A stretch of DNA of 64,000 bases, from assembly GCA_031426735.1 (NCBI GenBank), contig JASJPK010000002.1, positions 1 through 64,000 of the forward strand, written 5' to 3'. Under the pieces are notes generated by a model that did not search any database, was not told the origin of the DNA, and saw only the letters and a list, made by a program, of their open reading frames with translations. Positions 53,020 through 61,849 of the stretch are shown here, in pieces (positions within the stretch are counted from its first letter, which is position 1; every line of letters starts with the position of its first letter). The position numbers and the translations under genes are program-made. Origin of the DNA: PFJX01 sp031426735 (GTDB lineage: Bacteria > Pseudomonadota > Gammaproteobacteria > Burkholderiales > Thiobacillaceae).

Positions 53020-53073
53020 GTCGACAATCCGCTGTTCAACATCGCCTGCCCTGCTGCTCTGTTACAGGGCGCC

Positions 53074-54252
53074 TCAGGCGTAACAGCGCAATTTCTGCGA
53101 GAACTGCGACAGCGCCGCGATGCCGCTCGATTCGGCTTTCTGGCACCAGTCCTGCAACTGCTTGACCAGTTGTTCACGCGAGGCGGTGGAACGGCTCCAG
53201 ACCGCGATCAGATCCTGCCGCATCTGGTAGATCATGCGCAGTTGTTCGCTGCGCGCCAGGATCGATTGCAGCCTGGCCTGTTCCGCCGCTTGCAGATCGT
53301 TCTGATCCCGGTTCAGCCAGCGCCGGATTTCGCGCCGGTTCGGCAGCGAGTCGGCAAGCGCGCCCCGCAACTTCTCCATTTCCTGCGCCGACACCTTTTT
53401 CATGATGCGCGAATAGCGGGTCAACACGTCGTAACGGTGCGTGATGATCGCGTGCAGCAGGTCGGGGTCGCAGAAGTGCTTGAGTTCGCCCCAGCGCACT
53501 TTCGGCGCGACTTTCTTGACGCTGGCCAGGCCGAGTACTTCCATGGCGCGGATGTAGGTCCAGCCGATGTCGAACTCGTACCAGCGGTTCGACAGCTTGG
53601 CCGAACTGCCGTAGGCGTGGTGGTTGTTGTGCAACTCCTCGCCGCCGATCAGGATGCCCCAGGGCACGATGTTGGTGCTGGCGTCCTCACAGGCGAAGTT
53701 GCGGTAACCCCAGTAGTGGCCGACGCCATTGATGATGCCGGCGGCGGTGACCGGTATCCAGAGCATCTGCACGGCCCAGATGGTCAGGCCGATCGGTCCG
53801 AACAGCAGCAGATCGATCAGCAGCATGAGCTGGATGCCGCGCGTGCTGCGCACGGCATAGAGATGGCGCTCCAGCCAGTCGTCCGGCGTGCCGTGGCCGT
53901 ACCGGTCCAGCGTGGCCTGCACTTTTGCTTCGGCGCGATACAGCTCGGCGCCTTCGAACAGCACCTTCTTGATGCCGAGCACTTGCGGGCTGTGCGGGTC
54001 TTCCGGCGTTTCGCACTTGGCGTGGTGTTTGCGGTGGATGCCGACCCAGGCCTTGGTGACGATGCCGGTGGTCAGCCACAGCCAGAAGCGGAAGAAGTGG
54101 CTGACGATGGGGTGCAGATCGAGCGCCCGGTGCGCCTGGGCGCGATGCAAAAAGATGGTGACGCTGGCGATGGTGATGTGGGTCAGCGCGAGGGCGACCA
54201 GGACATAGCCCCACCAGGGCAGGTCGATCAAACCGTTCAGATAAGCAGTCAT
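53074..54252 (-). CDS. Acyl-CoA/fatty acid desaturase
   Basis: A 392-residue membrane di-iron desaturase. It has the three histidine boxes HRAQAH, HRKHHA and ELHNNHH and about four membrane helices, then an unusual C-terminal extension of ~120 residues (IITHRYDVLTRYSRIMKK, a helical part with QLRMIYQMRQDLIAVW) seen in proteobacterial delta-9-like desaturases. The start at 54252 (MTAYLNGLIDLPWWGYVL) is preferred; an upstream Met at 54276 is not needed. It should introduce a double bond into membrane acyl chains, perhaps for cold adaptation. Confidence 0.93.
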   Translation of the reverse strand: MTAYLNGLIDLPWWGYVLVALALTHITIASVTIFLHRAQAHRALDLHPIVSHFFRFWLWLTTGIVTKAWVGIHRKHHAKCETPEDPHSPQVLGIKKVLFEGAELYRAEAKVQATLDRYGHGTPDDWLERHLYAVRSTRGIQLMLLIDLLLFGPIGLTIWAVQMLWIPVTAAGIINGVGHYWGYRNFACEDASTNIVPWGILIGGEELHNNHHAYGSSAKLSNRWYEFDIGWTYIRAMEVLGLASVKKVAPKVRWGELKHFCDPDLLHAIITHRYDVLTRYSRIMKKVSAQEMEKLRGALADSLPNRREIRRWLNRDQNDLQAAEQARLQSILARSEQLRMIYQMRQDLIAVWSRSTASREQLVKQLQDWCQKAESSGIAALSQFSQKLRCYA

Positions 54253-54285
54253 TAATTTCTCGTAACAAAACAACAAGCATTCATT

Positions 54286-55560
54286 CTAGACCTCGCTTTT
54301 CACGTGATGTATGACGCGCTGCGGGTAGGGGATTTCGACGCCTTCGCGCTTGAATGCCGCCCAGATCTGCCAGTTGAGATCGGAGCGCAGGTTGAATTCG
54401 CCCTCTTCCGGATCGTCGATCCAGACCACCAGTTCCAGGTCGATGCCATTGTCGCCGAAATGCTTCAGGCGGACCTTCGGCTCCGGCTTGTCCAGCACGC
54501 GGGCATGTTCCTGCGCGATTTCCAGCAGCAGCGCGCGCACCCGCTCCAGCTCGCTGCTGTAGCCGACCTGGACCGGCAGCAGGATCTGGTTGTCCTTGTC
54601 GGTCAGGCTATGGTTGACCACCGGCATGGTGATCATGGTCTCGTTCGGGATGATGCATTCGGTGCCGTCGAGGCTGCGCAACACGGTGTAGCGCGTGGCG
54701 ATTTCCTTGACGATGCCGGTATGCTGGTTGACCGCAACCATGTCGCCGATGCGGATGGATTGATCGAGCAGCAGCGTGAAGCCGGAGACGTAGTTGGCGG
54801 CGATCTTCTGCAGGCCGAGGCCGAGGCCGACCCCGAGCGCGCCGCCAAACACCGACAGCACGGTGATATCGATGCCGACCAGCGGCAGCGCGACCAACAC
54901 CGCCAGCACGACCAGGAGCGAGCGCGCCAGCTTGGTCAACGCCAGACGCATGTTGCCGTTGAATGGCATCGTGACGATCAGGCGATGTTCCACGGCATGC
55001 GCCAGCCACAGCGCCAGTACCAGCGTGGCGGACAGCGAGAGCAGGCCGGTCAGCACGGTATAGAGCGACAGATGCTGCTTGCCGACATTGAAGCCGACCG
55101 CATCGAGCGCGTGGATGACCGCGTCCAGGTAACCGCTCAGATGCAGCGCGAACACACCCCAGACCAGCCATGACACCAGACGCTCGACGTTATGCAGCGT
55201 GTGCGACGGCTTCAGCACGCTGCGCAAGACGAAGAAACAGCTCTGGATGGCCAGGAACGACAGCAGCAGCGGTACCGCCAGATTGAACATGTGCACGTTT
55301 TGCCAGGGCGCGAGCAGAGCGCGGCCGATCAGCAGCAGCGGCAGCATCGCCGCCGGCAGCACCAGGCGATGCCAGTCGCCGCGCGCCAGACTGTCGTGCC
55401 AGCCGGACTTGTCTTGCAAGCGCAGGCGCAAACGGCGCAGGCCGAACCAGGTCGCTACGGCGATGCCGGCCAGTGCGGCCAGTTCGATCAGCATCGCGCT
55501 GTTGCCCAGGTAGAGGGCGAGCGGGGCGATCAGGTTGTCGAATTGTTCGGATTTATTCAT
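54286..55560 (-). CDS. MscS-type mechanosensitive channel
   Basis: A 424-residue small-conductance mechanosensitive channel that releases osmolytes on hypo-osmotic shock. About five membrane helices precede the pore helix and beta domain (VFGGALGVGLGLGLQKIAAN, SGFTLLLDQSIRIGDMVAV, RYTVLRSLDGTECIIPN). The MscS signature is clear. The start at 55560 (MNKSEQFDNLIAPLALYLGN) fits better than the in-frame Met at 55611. It lies 34 bp upstream of the desaturase on the same strand, so they may be co-transcribed. Confidence 0.92.
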   Translation of the reverse strand: MNKSEQFDNLIAPLALYLGNSAMLIELAALAGIAVATWFGLRRLRLRLQDKSGWHDSLARGDWHRLVLPAAMLPLLLIGRALLAPWQNVHMFNLAVPLLLSFLAIQSCFFVLRSVLKPSHTLHNVERLVSWLVWGVFALHLSGYLDAVIHALDAVGFNVGKQHLSLYTVLTGLLSLSATLVLALWLAHAVEHRLIVTMPFNGNMRLALTKLARSLLVVLAVLVALPLVGIDITVLSVFGGALGVGLGLGLQKIAANYVSGFTLLLDQSIRIGDMVAVNQHTGIVKEIATRYTVLRSLDGTECIIPNETMITMPVVNHSLTDKDNQILLPVQVGYSSELERVRALLLEIAQEHARVLDKPEPKVRLKHFGDNGIDLELVVWIDDPEEGEFNLRSDLNWQIWAAFKREGVEIPYPQRVIHHVKSEV

Positions 55561-55624
55561 GGCAGGGAATCGTGAGGCGAAAAGCGAGTTTGAGAGAAAC
55601 CTTAAGCGCAAGCCAATAGGGTGC

Positions 55625-55703
<79 letters not shown>

Positions 55704-55741
55704 AGCTGTTTCCATCAGTTCAGACAGCATGCAACACCACA

Positions 55742-56287
55742 TTAGGGACGCAAGGGGAGCGAGTGGATCTTGTGCCGGCGCCAGTTCGCGGCGTAGGCCT
55801 CGGCAAGATTGGCGTTGCCGCGCAGGATCAGCAGGTTCTCCGCGTTGCGGTGCTGCGCGGCCTGGGTGAAATTGAACGAGCCGGTGATCACGGCGGCCTC
55901 GGCCGTGCCGCTGTCGATCAGCATGACCTTGTTGTGCGCGGCGGCATGCTCGGCATCGATCCAGACCGGCACGCCCTGCTCGGCCAGCCAGTCGACCTGG
56001 CTGGTTGCGATGCTGTCGCGTTGCTGCCGGTCGGCCAGCATCTGCACGTCGACGCCGCGCCGTTTCGCATCCACCAGGGCCTGTGCGATGTCCTTGTGGG
56101 TGAAGCTGTAGGTCTGCACCAGAACTTGCCGTTTCGCTGTGCGGATCGTGTCGACGATGAGGCCGGCGGCATCGTCGCCGGGCGTGAAGGCGAGCTGGAT
56201 CGTGCCGCGTGCGCTCAATTGCAAGGCGTCCGCGGCTTGAATGTGCGGTGCAGCCAGAAGCAGAACCAGCAGATAAAAAAATTTCAT
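55742..56287 (-). CDS. Exported phospholipase D-family nuclease-like protein
   Basis: A 181-residue protein with a signal peptide (FFYLLVLLLAAPHIQA) and one HKD motif (HNKVMLIDSG, then GSFNFTQAAQHRNAEN), which is the catalytic unit of the PLD superfamily. Short single-motif members act as dimers and include the periplasmic Nuc endonuclease. The substrate could be DNA or phospholipid. It has its own promoter space bounded by repeats. Confidence 0.88.
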   Translation of the reverse strand: MKFFYLLVLLLAAPHIQAADALQLSARGTIQLAFTPGDDAAGLIVDTIRTAKRQVLVQTYSFTHKDIAQALVDAKRRGVDVQMLADRQQRDSIATSQVDWLAEQGVPVWIDAEHAAAHNKVMLIDSGTAEAAVITGSFNFTQAAQHRNAENLLILRGNANLAEAYAANWRRHKIHSLPLRP

Positions 56288-56307
56288 TGCAGAGGGTGCA
56301 TTAGCGC

Positions 56308-56368
56308 CTGTGGGAGCGGCTTATAGCCGCGAAACGACGGTTATCGCGGCTATAAGCCGCTCCCACAG
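56308..56368. repeat. Perfect hairpin repeat, CTGTGGGAGCGGCTTATAGC type
   Basis: Two 25-base perfect inverted arms (56308-56332 and 56344-56368) with an 11-base loop. The element occupies the space between the PLD and methyltransferase genes and could serve as a terminator. Confidence 0.93.
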
Positions 56369-56391
56369 CTTTTCGATTGGGCATCGCGACT

Positions 56392-57735
56392 TCATGCCAC
56401 CCGTTCCATCGCCGCGGCGAAGAAGCCGTCGGTGCCATGCCGCGCGGTGTCCAGGCGCAGATAGTTGCCCATCGCGTCGCTTCCTGCCAACGCGATGTGC
56501 TGCGCCGCGAGCAACTCGCTCGCCGGCAACAGACGGAAATCGGGATGCGCGGCGAGGAAGGCCTCGACGATGGCTTCGTCCTCTTCCACCAGCAGGCTGC
56601 AAGTGGCGTACATCAAACGGCCGCCAGTTTTGACCAGGCGCGCGGCGGCTTCCAGGATGGCGGCCTGCTTCTGCGTCAGTTCCACAACCGATTCCGGCGA
56701 CTGGCGCCATTTCAGGTCGGGATTGCGGCGCAGCGTGCCGAGGCCGGAACAGGGCGCATCGACCAGCACGCGGTCGAACTTGCCGGCCAGGCGCTTCACC
56801 TTGGCGTCGCGTTCGTGCGCGATCAGCAGCGCCTGCACATTCTGCAGGCCGGAACGGGCCAGACGCGGCTTCATCTTGCCCAGCCGTTTTTCCGAGGTGT
56901 CGAACGCATACAGGCGGCCGCTGCTGCGCATCAAGGCGCCGAGCAACAGCGTCTTGCCGCCGGCGCCGGCGCAGAAATCGCACACCATTTCGCCGCGTTT
57001 CGGCGCCAGCATCAGGCCGAGCAACTGGCTGCCCTCGTCCTGCACTTCGACGCTGCCGTCGAGAAACAGCGGATGCTTCTGCAGCGCCGGCTTGCCTTGC
57101 AAGCGCATGCCCAGCGGCGACAACGGCGTCGCGACGGCGACCACGCCTTCGCGGTTGAACTGCACCAGCACTTCGTCGCGCGATGCCTTCAGCGGATTCA
57201 CGCGCAGATCAAGCGGGGCGGAGGTGTTCAGGCTGTCCATCAAGGTCGGCAGGTGGTCGCCGAACTGCGCGGCCAGGCGTTCATATAGCCAGTCGGGCAG
57301 ATCCAGTTGCACGGCGGCGGGCTGGTCGTCGAGCTTGGCGCCCTTGACGCCGCGCAGCCATTCCAGCTCGTCCTTGTCGACCAGCGCCTCGAACTCGCGC
57401 ATGTTGCGACCGCCATGCCGCGCCAGCCAGGCCAGCAGCAAGCGGCGCGGCGTCGCAGGTGCGGCCAGCACTTGCAGGCTGCGCAGGCGGCGCAGCACGC
57501 CGTACACCGCTTCGGCGATGAAGGAACGGTCGCGCGCGCCGAAGTTGGGATAGTTGCGGAAGAAAGCGGAAAGCAGCGCATCGGCCGGCTTGTCCAGTTC
57601 CAGCAGGATTTCCAGCGCCTCGATGGCGGGGGCGAGATCGAGCCCGGGGACGACGCTGCTGCCGGGTTGGGCGGGCTTGCCCGTCGGCCGTACGGCGTTT
57701 CTGGGTTTGTGGAGTCTAGGTTTTTGCGACGTCAT
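56392..57735 (-). CDS. RsmB/NOP2-family RNA methyltransferase
   Basis: A 447-residue SAM-dependent methyltransferase of the NSUN/RsmB type, which methylates cytosine C5 in rRNA. An N-terminal NusB-like helical region precedes the catalytic domain with CDFCAGAGGKTLLLGALM (SAM-binding), LVDAPCSGLGTLRRNPDL (the PC motif) and YATCSLLVEEDEAIV (the TC catalytic Cys). The start at 57735 gives MTSQKPRLHKP, overlapping the end of the upstream cbbR by 20 bases, so it may be co-transcribed with it. Whether it is RsmB itself or a paralogue cannot be decided. Confidence 0.88.
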   Translation of the reverse strand: MTSQKPRLHKPRNAVRPTGKPAQPGSSVVPGLDLAPAIEALEILLELDKPADALLSAFFRNYPNFGARDRSFIAEAVYGVLRRLRSLQVLAAPATPRRLLLAWLARHGGRNMREFEALVDKDELEWLRGVKGAKLDDQPAAVQLDLPDWLYERLAAQFGDHLPTLMDSLNTSAPLDLRVNPLKASRDEVLVQFNREGVVAVATPLSPLGMRLQGKPALQKHPLFLDGSVEVQDEGSQLLGLMLAPKRGEMVCDFCAGAGGKTLLLGALMRSSGRLYAFDTSEKRLGKMKPRLARSGLQNVQALLIAHERDAKVKRLAGKFDRVLVDAPCSGLGTLRRNPDLKWRQSPESVVELTQKQAAILEAAARLVKTGGRLMYATCSLLVEEDEAIVEAFLAAHPDFRLLPASELLAAQHIALAGSDAMGNYLRLDTARHGTDGFFAAAMERVA

Positions 57736-58624
57736 GACGGGATCCGTGAGAGAGCAGGAAATCGAGGAAAGTGCGGGCCACCACCGAGCGCTGCCGCCCG
57801 GCCGGATACACCGCATACCACTGCCGAATGATAGGAAATCCCTGCACATCGAGCACCGCGAACTGGGCGGGGTCGTGCAGGGCGAGGGTGTGGCGCGAGA
57901 GGACCGAAATGCCGAGGCCGGTCAGCACGGCTTGCTTGATCGATTCGTTGTTGCCCAGCTCCATGCGCGGCTTCAGCGTCAGGCCGTTTTCCGCGAATAG
58001 CCGCTCCAGCGCCTTGCGCGTGCCGGAGCCGGGTTCGCGCAACAACCAGGGCTCTTCCGCCAGGCGCGCCAGCGGGATGTGCCGCGTTCTGGCGAGCGGA
58101 TGATCGGGCGCGGCCAGCACCACCAGCGGGTTTTCCATGAACGGAATGGCGGTCACCGCCAGCCCTTCCGGCGGTTGGCCGAGGATGTAGAGATCGTCCA
58201 GCCCCGCCGTCAGCGTATTCAGCACCAGTTCGCGGTTGGTCACGCTGAGTGAAATCTTGATGCCGGGGTGCAGCTGCGCGAATTCCCCGAGCAAGCGCGG
58301 GATGAAGTAACTGGCGGTGGAGATGGCGACCAGCCGCAGCGTGCCTTGGGTCAGCCCCTGGCGCGCCACCAGCGAGAGTTCGTAGCGCTTCACCGCGCCG
58401 AGGATTTCGCGCGCGGTGGCGACCAATTCCTGGCCCTGATCGGTCAGCTTGACCCGCTTGCTAGTCTGCTCCAGCAGCGGATGCCCGACCGCTTCGGCCA
58501 GCTTCTTCAACTGCATCGACACGCCCGGTTGCGACAGATGCAATTCCTCCGCCGCACGGGAAAGCGACAGATGGCGGGCGGTGGATTCGAAAACCTGGAG
58601 TTGGCGTAGGGTCAGATGCAGCAC
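57716..58624 (-). CDS. cbbR: CbbR-type LysR transcriptional regulator, copy 1
   Basis: A 302-residue LysR regulator with an N-terminal helix-turn-helix (LRQLQVFESTARHLSLSRAA, LHLSQPGVSMQLKKL) and an effector domain (RLLGEFAQLHPGIKISLSV, GQPPEGLAVTAIPFMENPLV, LREPGSGTRKALERLF). It is CbbR-like throughout. Translation starts at GTG 58624. An ATAAG-N6-CTTAT palindrome lies ten bases upstream and also occurs before cbbM. It overlaps the methyltransferase gene downstream and is followed upstream by the second cbbR in the same orientation. It probably regulates cbbM, though it is 27 kb away. Confidence 0.9.
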   Translation of the reverse strand: MLHLTLRQLQVFESTARHLSLSRAAEELHLSQPGVSMQLKKLAEAVGHPLLEQTSKRVKLTDQGQELVATAREILGAVKRYELSLVARQGLTQGTLRLVAISTASYFIPRLLGEFAQLHPGIKISLSVTNRELVLNTLTAGLDDLYILGQPPEGLAVTAIPFMENPLVVLAAPDHPLARTRHIPLARLAEEPWLLREPGSGTRKALERLFAENGLTLKPRMELGNNESIKQAVLTGLGISVLSRHTLALHDPAQFAVLDVQGFPIIRQWYAVYPAGRQRSVVARTFLDFLLSHGSRHDVAKT

Positions 58625-58633
58625 GGGCGGATT

Positions 58634-58649
58634 ATAAGTTTTAGCTTAT
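58634..58649 (-). promoter_or_regulatory. Candidate CbbR box upstream of cbbR copy 1
   Basis: ATAAG-TTTTAG-CTTAT, an inverted repeat with a six-base spacer identical in arms and spacing to the core of the cbbM box (31406-31421). Autoregulation and shared control are the natural reading. The two spacers differ. Confidence 0.55.
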
Positions 58650-58664
58650 GAAAACCTATGAAAT

Positions 58665-59666
58665 TCATGTGCTTTTCTTATGCGTGGCCGATGCCTCCGT
58701 CGTTTTCGGATTGCGTCCGACCAGGCTGCAATCCGCTGCGCAGCAGTCGCTGCCCCCTTGCACCGCGCAGGCCGAAGCGTTGCGCTGAGCGAGCAGGAAA
58801 TCGACGAACGCGCGCGCCACCACGGAGATCTGGCGGCCGGCCGGATACACCGCGTACCAGTGGCGCTGGATCGGGAAGCCCGCCACGTCGAGCACCGCGA
58901 ACTGGCCGGGTTGGTGCAGCGCGAGGGCGTGGCATGACAGCGCCGAGATGCCCAGATCGGCCAGGATGGCCTGCTTGATCGCCTCGTTGCTGCCCAGTTC
59001 CAGGCGCGGTCGGATTTCCAGGCCGTGTGCGTGGAACAGCGTTTCGATGGCCTTGCGCGTGCCCGAACCGGCTTCGCGCATGACCCAGCGTTCTTGCGCC
59101 AGACGTTGCAGCGACAACTGCTTCTGGTGCGCCAGCGGATGGTCGGGTGCGGCCAGCACGACGATGGGGTTGTCCATGATCGGCGTTGCCACCACGTCGA
59201 TCTCTTCCGGCGGCGTGCCGAGCAGATACAGGTCGTCCAGGTTGTCGGCCATGCTGGCGAGCACCTGTTCCTTGTTGGTGACGCGCAAGGACACCTCGAT
59301 GCCCGGATGCAGTTTGGCGAACTCGCCGAGCAGGCGCGGCGCGAAGTAGGACGCGGTGGTGATCGCCATCAGCTTCAGCTTGCCCTTTTTCAGGCCCTGT
59401 CGCTCCGCCACCGCCATGGTGTAGCGGTCGAGGATGGCGAAGATTTCCCGCGTCGCCTGCGCCAGTTCGCGGCCGTCCTCGGTCAGCGAGACCTTCTTGC
59501 CAACCTGCTCCAGTAGCGGCGCGCCGACGGTTTCGGTCAGTTTCTTCATCTGCATCGAGACCGTCGGTTGGGTCAGATAGAGCTCCTCGGACGCGCGCGT
59601 GAAGCTGCTCAGGCGAGCGATGGCCTCGAAGATTTCGAGTTGGCGGAAGGTGGTGTGGTGGCGCAT
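58665..59666 (-). CDS. cbbR: CbbR-type LysR transcriptional regulator, copy 2
   Basis: A 333-residue LysR regulator, divergent from cbbL. N-terminal DNA-binding part TFRQLEIFEAIARLSSFTRA and LYLTQPTVSMQMKKLTE; effector domain RLLGEFAKLHPGIEVSLRV, GTPPEEIDVVATPIMDNPIV, MREAGSGTRKAIETLF. It aligns with copy 1 along its length, but ends with an extra ~35-residue Cys-containing tail (ACAVQGGSDCCAADCSLVG). The start at 59666 (MRHHTTFRQLEIFE) is chosen over the Met at 59702, which would extend into the box. Adjacency to cbbL identifies it as that operon's activator. Confidence 0.93.
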   Translation of the reverse strand: MRHHTTFRQLEIFEAIARLSSFTRASEELYLTQPTVSMQMKKLTETVGAPLLEQVGKKVSLTEDGRELAQATREIFAILDRYTMAVAERQGLKKGKLKLMAITTASYFAPRLLGEFAKLHPGIEVSLRVTNKEQVLASMADNLDDLYLLGTPPEEIDVVATPIMDNPIVVLAAPDHPLAHQKQLSLQRLAQERWVMREAGSGTRKAIETLFHAHGLEIRPRLELGSNEAIKQAILADLGISALSCHALALHQPGQFAVLDVAGFPIQRHWYAVYPAGRQISVVARAFVDFLLAQRNASACAVQGGSDCCAADCSLVGRNPKTTEASATHKKST

Positions 59667-59699
59667 GGCGAATTGGGGTCGTGACGGTAATGTATAGAT

Positions 59700-59715
59700 C
59701 AAACACTATCGTTTG
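59700..59715 (+). promoter_or_regulatory. Candidate CbbR box of cbbL
   Basis: CAAAC-ACTATC-GTTTG, an inverted repeat with a six-base spacer located 110-125 bases before cbbL and 34 bases before cbbR copy 2. It differs in sequence from the cbbM/cbbR-1 box, although spacing is the same. Confidence 0.55.
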
Positions 59716-59824
59716 GATAGAAAATCGTGACTGTTATTGATGGTCTGCTGTCGTCAACATGCGTCCACCTCGGATCGGAATGCCGGTCCGGCGGATCAAC
59801 CAACATCCTTTCAAGGAGCGACAA

Positions 59825-61246
59825 ATGGCCGTGAAAACCTACAACGCTGGCGTCAAGGAATACCGCCAGACTTATTGGGAACCCAATTACAGCGTCAAGG
59901 ACACCGACATCCTGGCCTGTTTCAAGATCACGCCGCAGCCGGGCATCGATCGCGAGGAAGTCGCCGCCGCGGTGGCCGCCGAATCGTCGACCGGCACCTG
60001 GACCACAGTGTGGACCGATCTGCTGACCGACCTCGACTACTACAAGGGCCGCGCCTACCGGATCGAGGACGTGCCCGGCGACGACAGCTGTTTCTACGCC
60101 TTCGTGGCCTATCCCATCGACCTGTTCGAGGAAGGTTCCGTGGTCAACGTGCTGACCTCGCTGGTCGGCAACGTGTTCGGCTTCAAGGCGTTGCGCGCGT
60201 TGCGTCTGGAAGATGTGCGCTTCCCCATCGCCTACGTGAAGACCTGCGGCGGCCCGCCGTCCGGCATCCAGGTCGAGCGCGACCGCATGAACAAGTACGG
60301 GCGACCGCTGTTGGGCTGCACGATCAAGCCGAAGCTGGGCCTGTCCGCCAAGAACTACGGCCGCGCCGTGTACGAGTGTCTGCGCGGCGGCCTCGATTTC
60401 ACCAAGGACGACGAGAACGTCAACAGCCAGCCGTTCATGCGTTGGCGCGACCGTTTCGCCTTCGTGCACGAAGCCACGATGAAGGCGCAACGCGAGACCG
60501 GCGAGCGCAAGGGCCACTACCTGAACGTCACCGCACCGACGCCGGAAGAGATGTACAAGCGAGCCGAGTTCGCCAAGGAAATCGGCGCACCGATCATCAT
60601 GCACGACTACCTGACCGGCGGCCTCACCGCCAACACCGGTCTGGCCAACTGGTGCCGCGACAACGGCATGCTGCTGCACATCCACCGCGCCATGCACGCC
60701 GTGCTCGACCGCAACCCGCATCACGGCATTCATTTCCGCGTGCTGACCAAGGTGCTGCGTCTGTCCGGCGGCGACCATCTGCACTCCGGCACCGTGGTCG
60801 GCAAGCTGGAAGGCGACCGCGACGCGACGCTGGGCTGGATCGACACGATGCGCGACAAGTTCATCAAGGAAGACCGTTCGCGTGGCCTCTTCTTCGATCA
60901 GGACTGGGGGTCCATGCCCGGCGTCATGCCGGTGGCCTCCGGCGGCATCCACGTCTGGCACATGCCGGCGCTGGTTTCCATCTTCGGCGACGACTCGGTG
61001 CTGCAGTTCGGCGGCGGCACGCTGGGCCACCCGTGGGGCAACGCGGCGGGCGCGGCCGCCAACCGGGTCGCACTGGAAGCCTGCGTGGAGGCGCGCAACC
61101 AGGGTCGCCAACTGGAAAAGGAAGGCAAGGACATCCTGAGCGTCGCCGCCGCCCACAGCCCGGAACTGAAGATCGCCATGGAAACGTGGAAGGAGATCAA
61201 GTTCGAATTCGACACCGTCGACAAGCTGGACGTGGCTCACAAGTAA
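59825..61246 (+). CDS. cbbL: Form I RuBisCO large subunit
   Basis: A full-length (473 aa) form IA large subunit that carboxylates ribulose bisphosphate. Active-site parts: TIKPKLGLSAKNYG with Lys168, and GGLDFTKDDENVNSQPF with Lys194 (carbamylated), Asp196, Glu197. Further hallmarks are HIHRAMHAVLDR, SGTVVGKLEGDR, and GGGTLGHPWGNAAG. AAGGAG precedes ATG 59825; a Met at 59759 is in the promoter region. Following genes cbbS, cbbQ, cbbO and the absence of carboxysome genes identify a non-carboxysomal form IAq operon. Confidence 0.98.
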   Translation: MAVKTYNAGVKEYRQTYWEPNYSVKDTDILACFKITPQPGIDREEVAAAVAAESSTGTWTTVWTDLLTDLDYYKGRAYRIEDVPGDDSCFYAFVAYPIDLFEEGSVVNVLTSLVGNVFGFKALRALRLEDVRFPIAYVKTCGGPPSGIQVERDRMNKYGRPLLGCTIKPKLGLSAKNYGRAVYECLRGGLDFTKDDENVNSQPFMRWRDRFAFVHEATMKAQRETGERKGHYLNVTAPTPEEMYKRAEFAKEIGAPIIMHDYLTGGLTANTGLANWCRDNGMLLHIHRAMHAVLDRNPHHGIHFRVLTKVLRLSGGDHLHSGTVVGKLEGDRDATLGWIDTMRDKFIKEDRSRGLFFDQDWGSMPGVMPVASGGIHVWHMPALVSIFGDDSVLQFGGGTLGHPWGNAAGAAANRVALEACVEARNQGRQLEKEGKDILSVAAAHSPELKIAMETWKEIKFEFDTVDKLDVAHK

Positions 61247-61250
61247 GTGT

Positions 61251-61341
61251 GTAGGTCGGGTTAGGCGCGGTTTTTGCGCCGTAACCCGACAACAAGCTCC
61301 GCCATGTCGGGTTACGCGATAAAGCCGCTAACCCGACCTAC
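61251..61341. repeat. Hairpin repeat between cbbL and cbbS
   Basis: Arms GTAGGTCGGGTTA and TAACCCGACCTAC enclose inner repeats of the same motif. It lies in the 125-bp cbbL-cbbS spacer and could stabilise or fold the message. Confidence 0.92.
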
Positions 61342-61371
61342 GCAAGCCCAACCGCAATGAAAGGAACTCAA

Positions 61372-61728
61372 ATGTCTGAAGTCATGGATTACAAAAGCCG
61401 CCTCTCCGACCCTGCCAGCCGCAAGTTCGAGACCTTCTCCTACCTGCCCGCGATGGACGCCGCCAACATCCGCAAGCAGGTCGACTACCTGGTCAAGAAA
61501 GGCTGGAACCCGGCCATCGAGCACACCGAGCCGGAGCACCTGATGGACTCGTATTGGTACATGTGGAAGCTGCCGATGTTCGGCGAAACCGATGTTGACC
61601 GCGTGCTGGCCGAAGCCGAGGCCTGCCACCAGGCCAACCCGAACAACCATGTGCGACTGATCGGCTACGACAACTTCAAGCAGTCGCAGGGCGCCGCCAT
61701 GGTGATCTTCCGCGGCAAGACGGTTTGA
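61372..61728 (+). CDS. cbbS: Form I RuBisCO small subunit
   Basis: A 118-residue small subunit that caps the L8S8 holoenzyme. Family hallmarks: KFETFSYLPAMDAANIRKQV, GWNPAIEHTEPE, YWYMWKLPMFGETD, NHVRLIGYDNFKQSQGAAMV. AAGGAAC lies just before ATG 61372, preferred over an in-frame Met 15 bases upstream. It follows cbbL after a hairpin repeat. Confidence 0.97.
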   Translation: MSEVMDYKSRLSDPASRKFETFSYLPAMDAANIRKQVDYLVKKGWNPAIEHTEPEHLMDSYWYMWKLPMFGETDVDRVLAEAEACHQANPNNHVRLIGYDNFKQSQGAAMVIFRGKTV

Positions 61729-61737
61729 TCTGATCAG

Positions 61738-61834
61738 CCTCCCCCTTTGGAAAAGGGGGATCGAGGGGGATTTGCGGCGGCTGGCATGACCACTGTCGTT
61801 AAATCCCCCCTAACCCCCCTTTTCCAAAGGGGGG
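61738..61834. repeat. Hairpin repeat between cbbS and cbbQ
   Basis: Inverted arms TCCCCCTTTGGAAAAGGGGG and CCCCCTTTTCCAAAGGGGG, with AAATCCCCC-type inner arms. It belongs to the same family as the element at 23705-23811. Confidence 0.92.
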
Positions 61835-61849
61835 AAAGAGGAATCCGCC

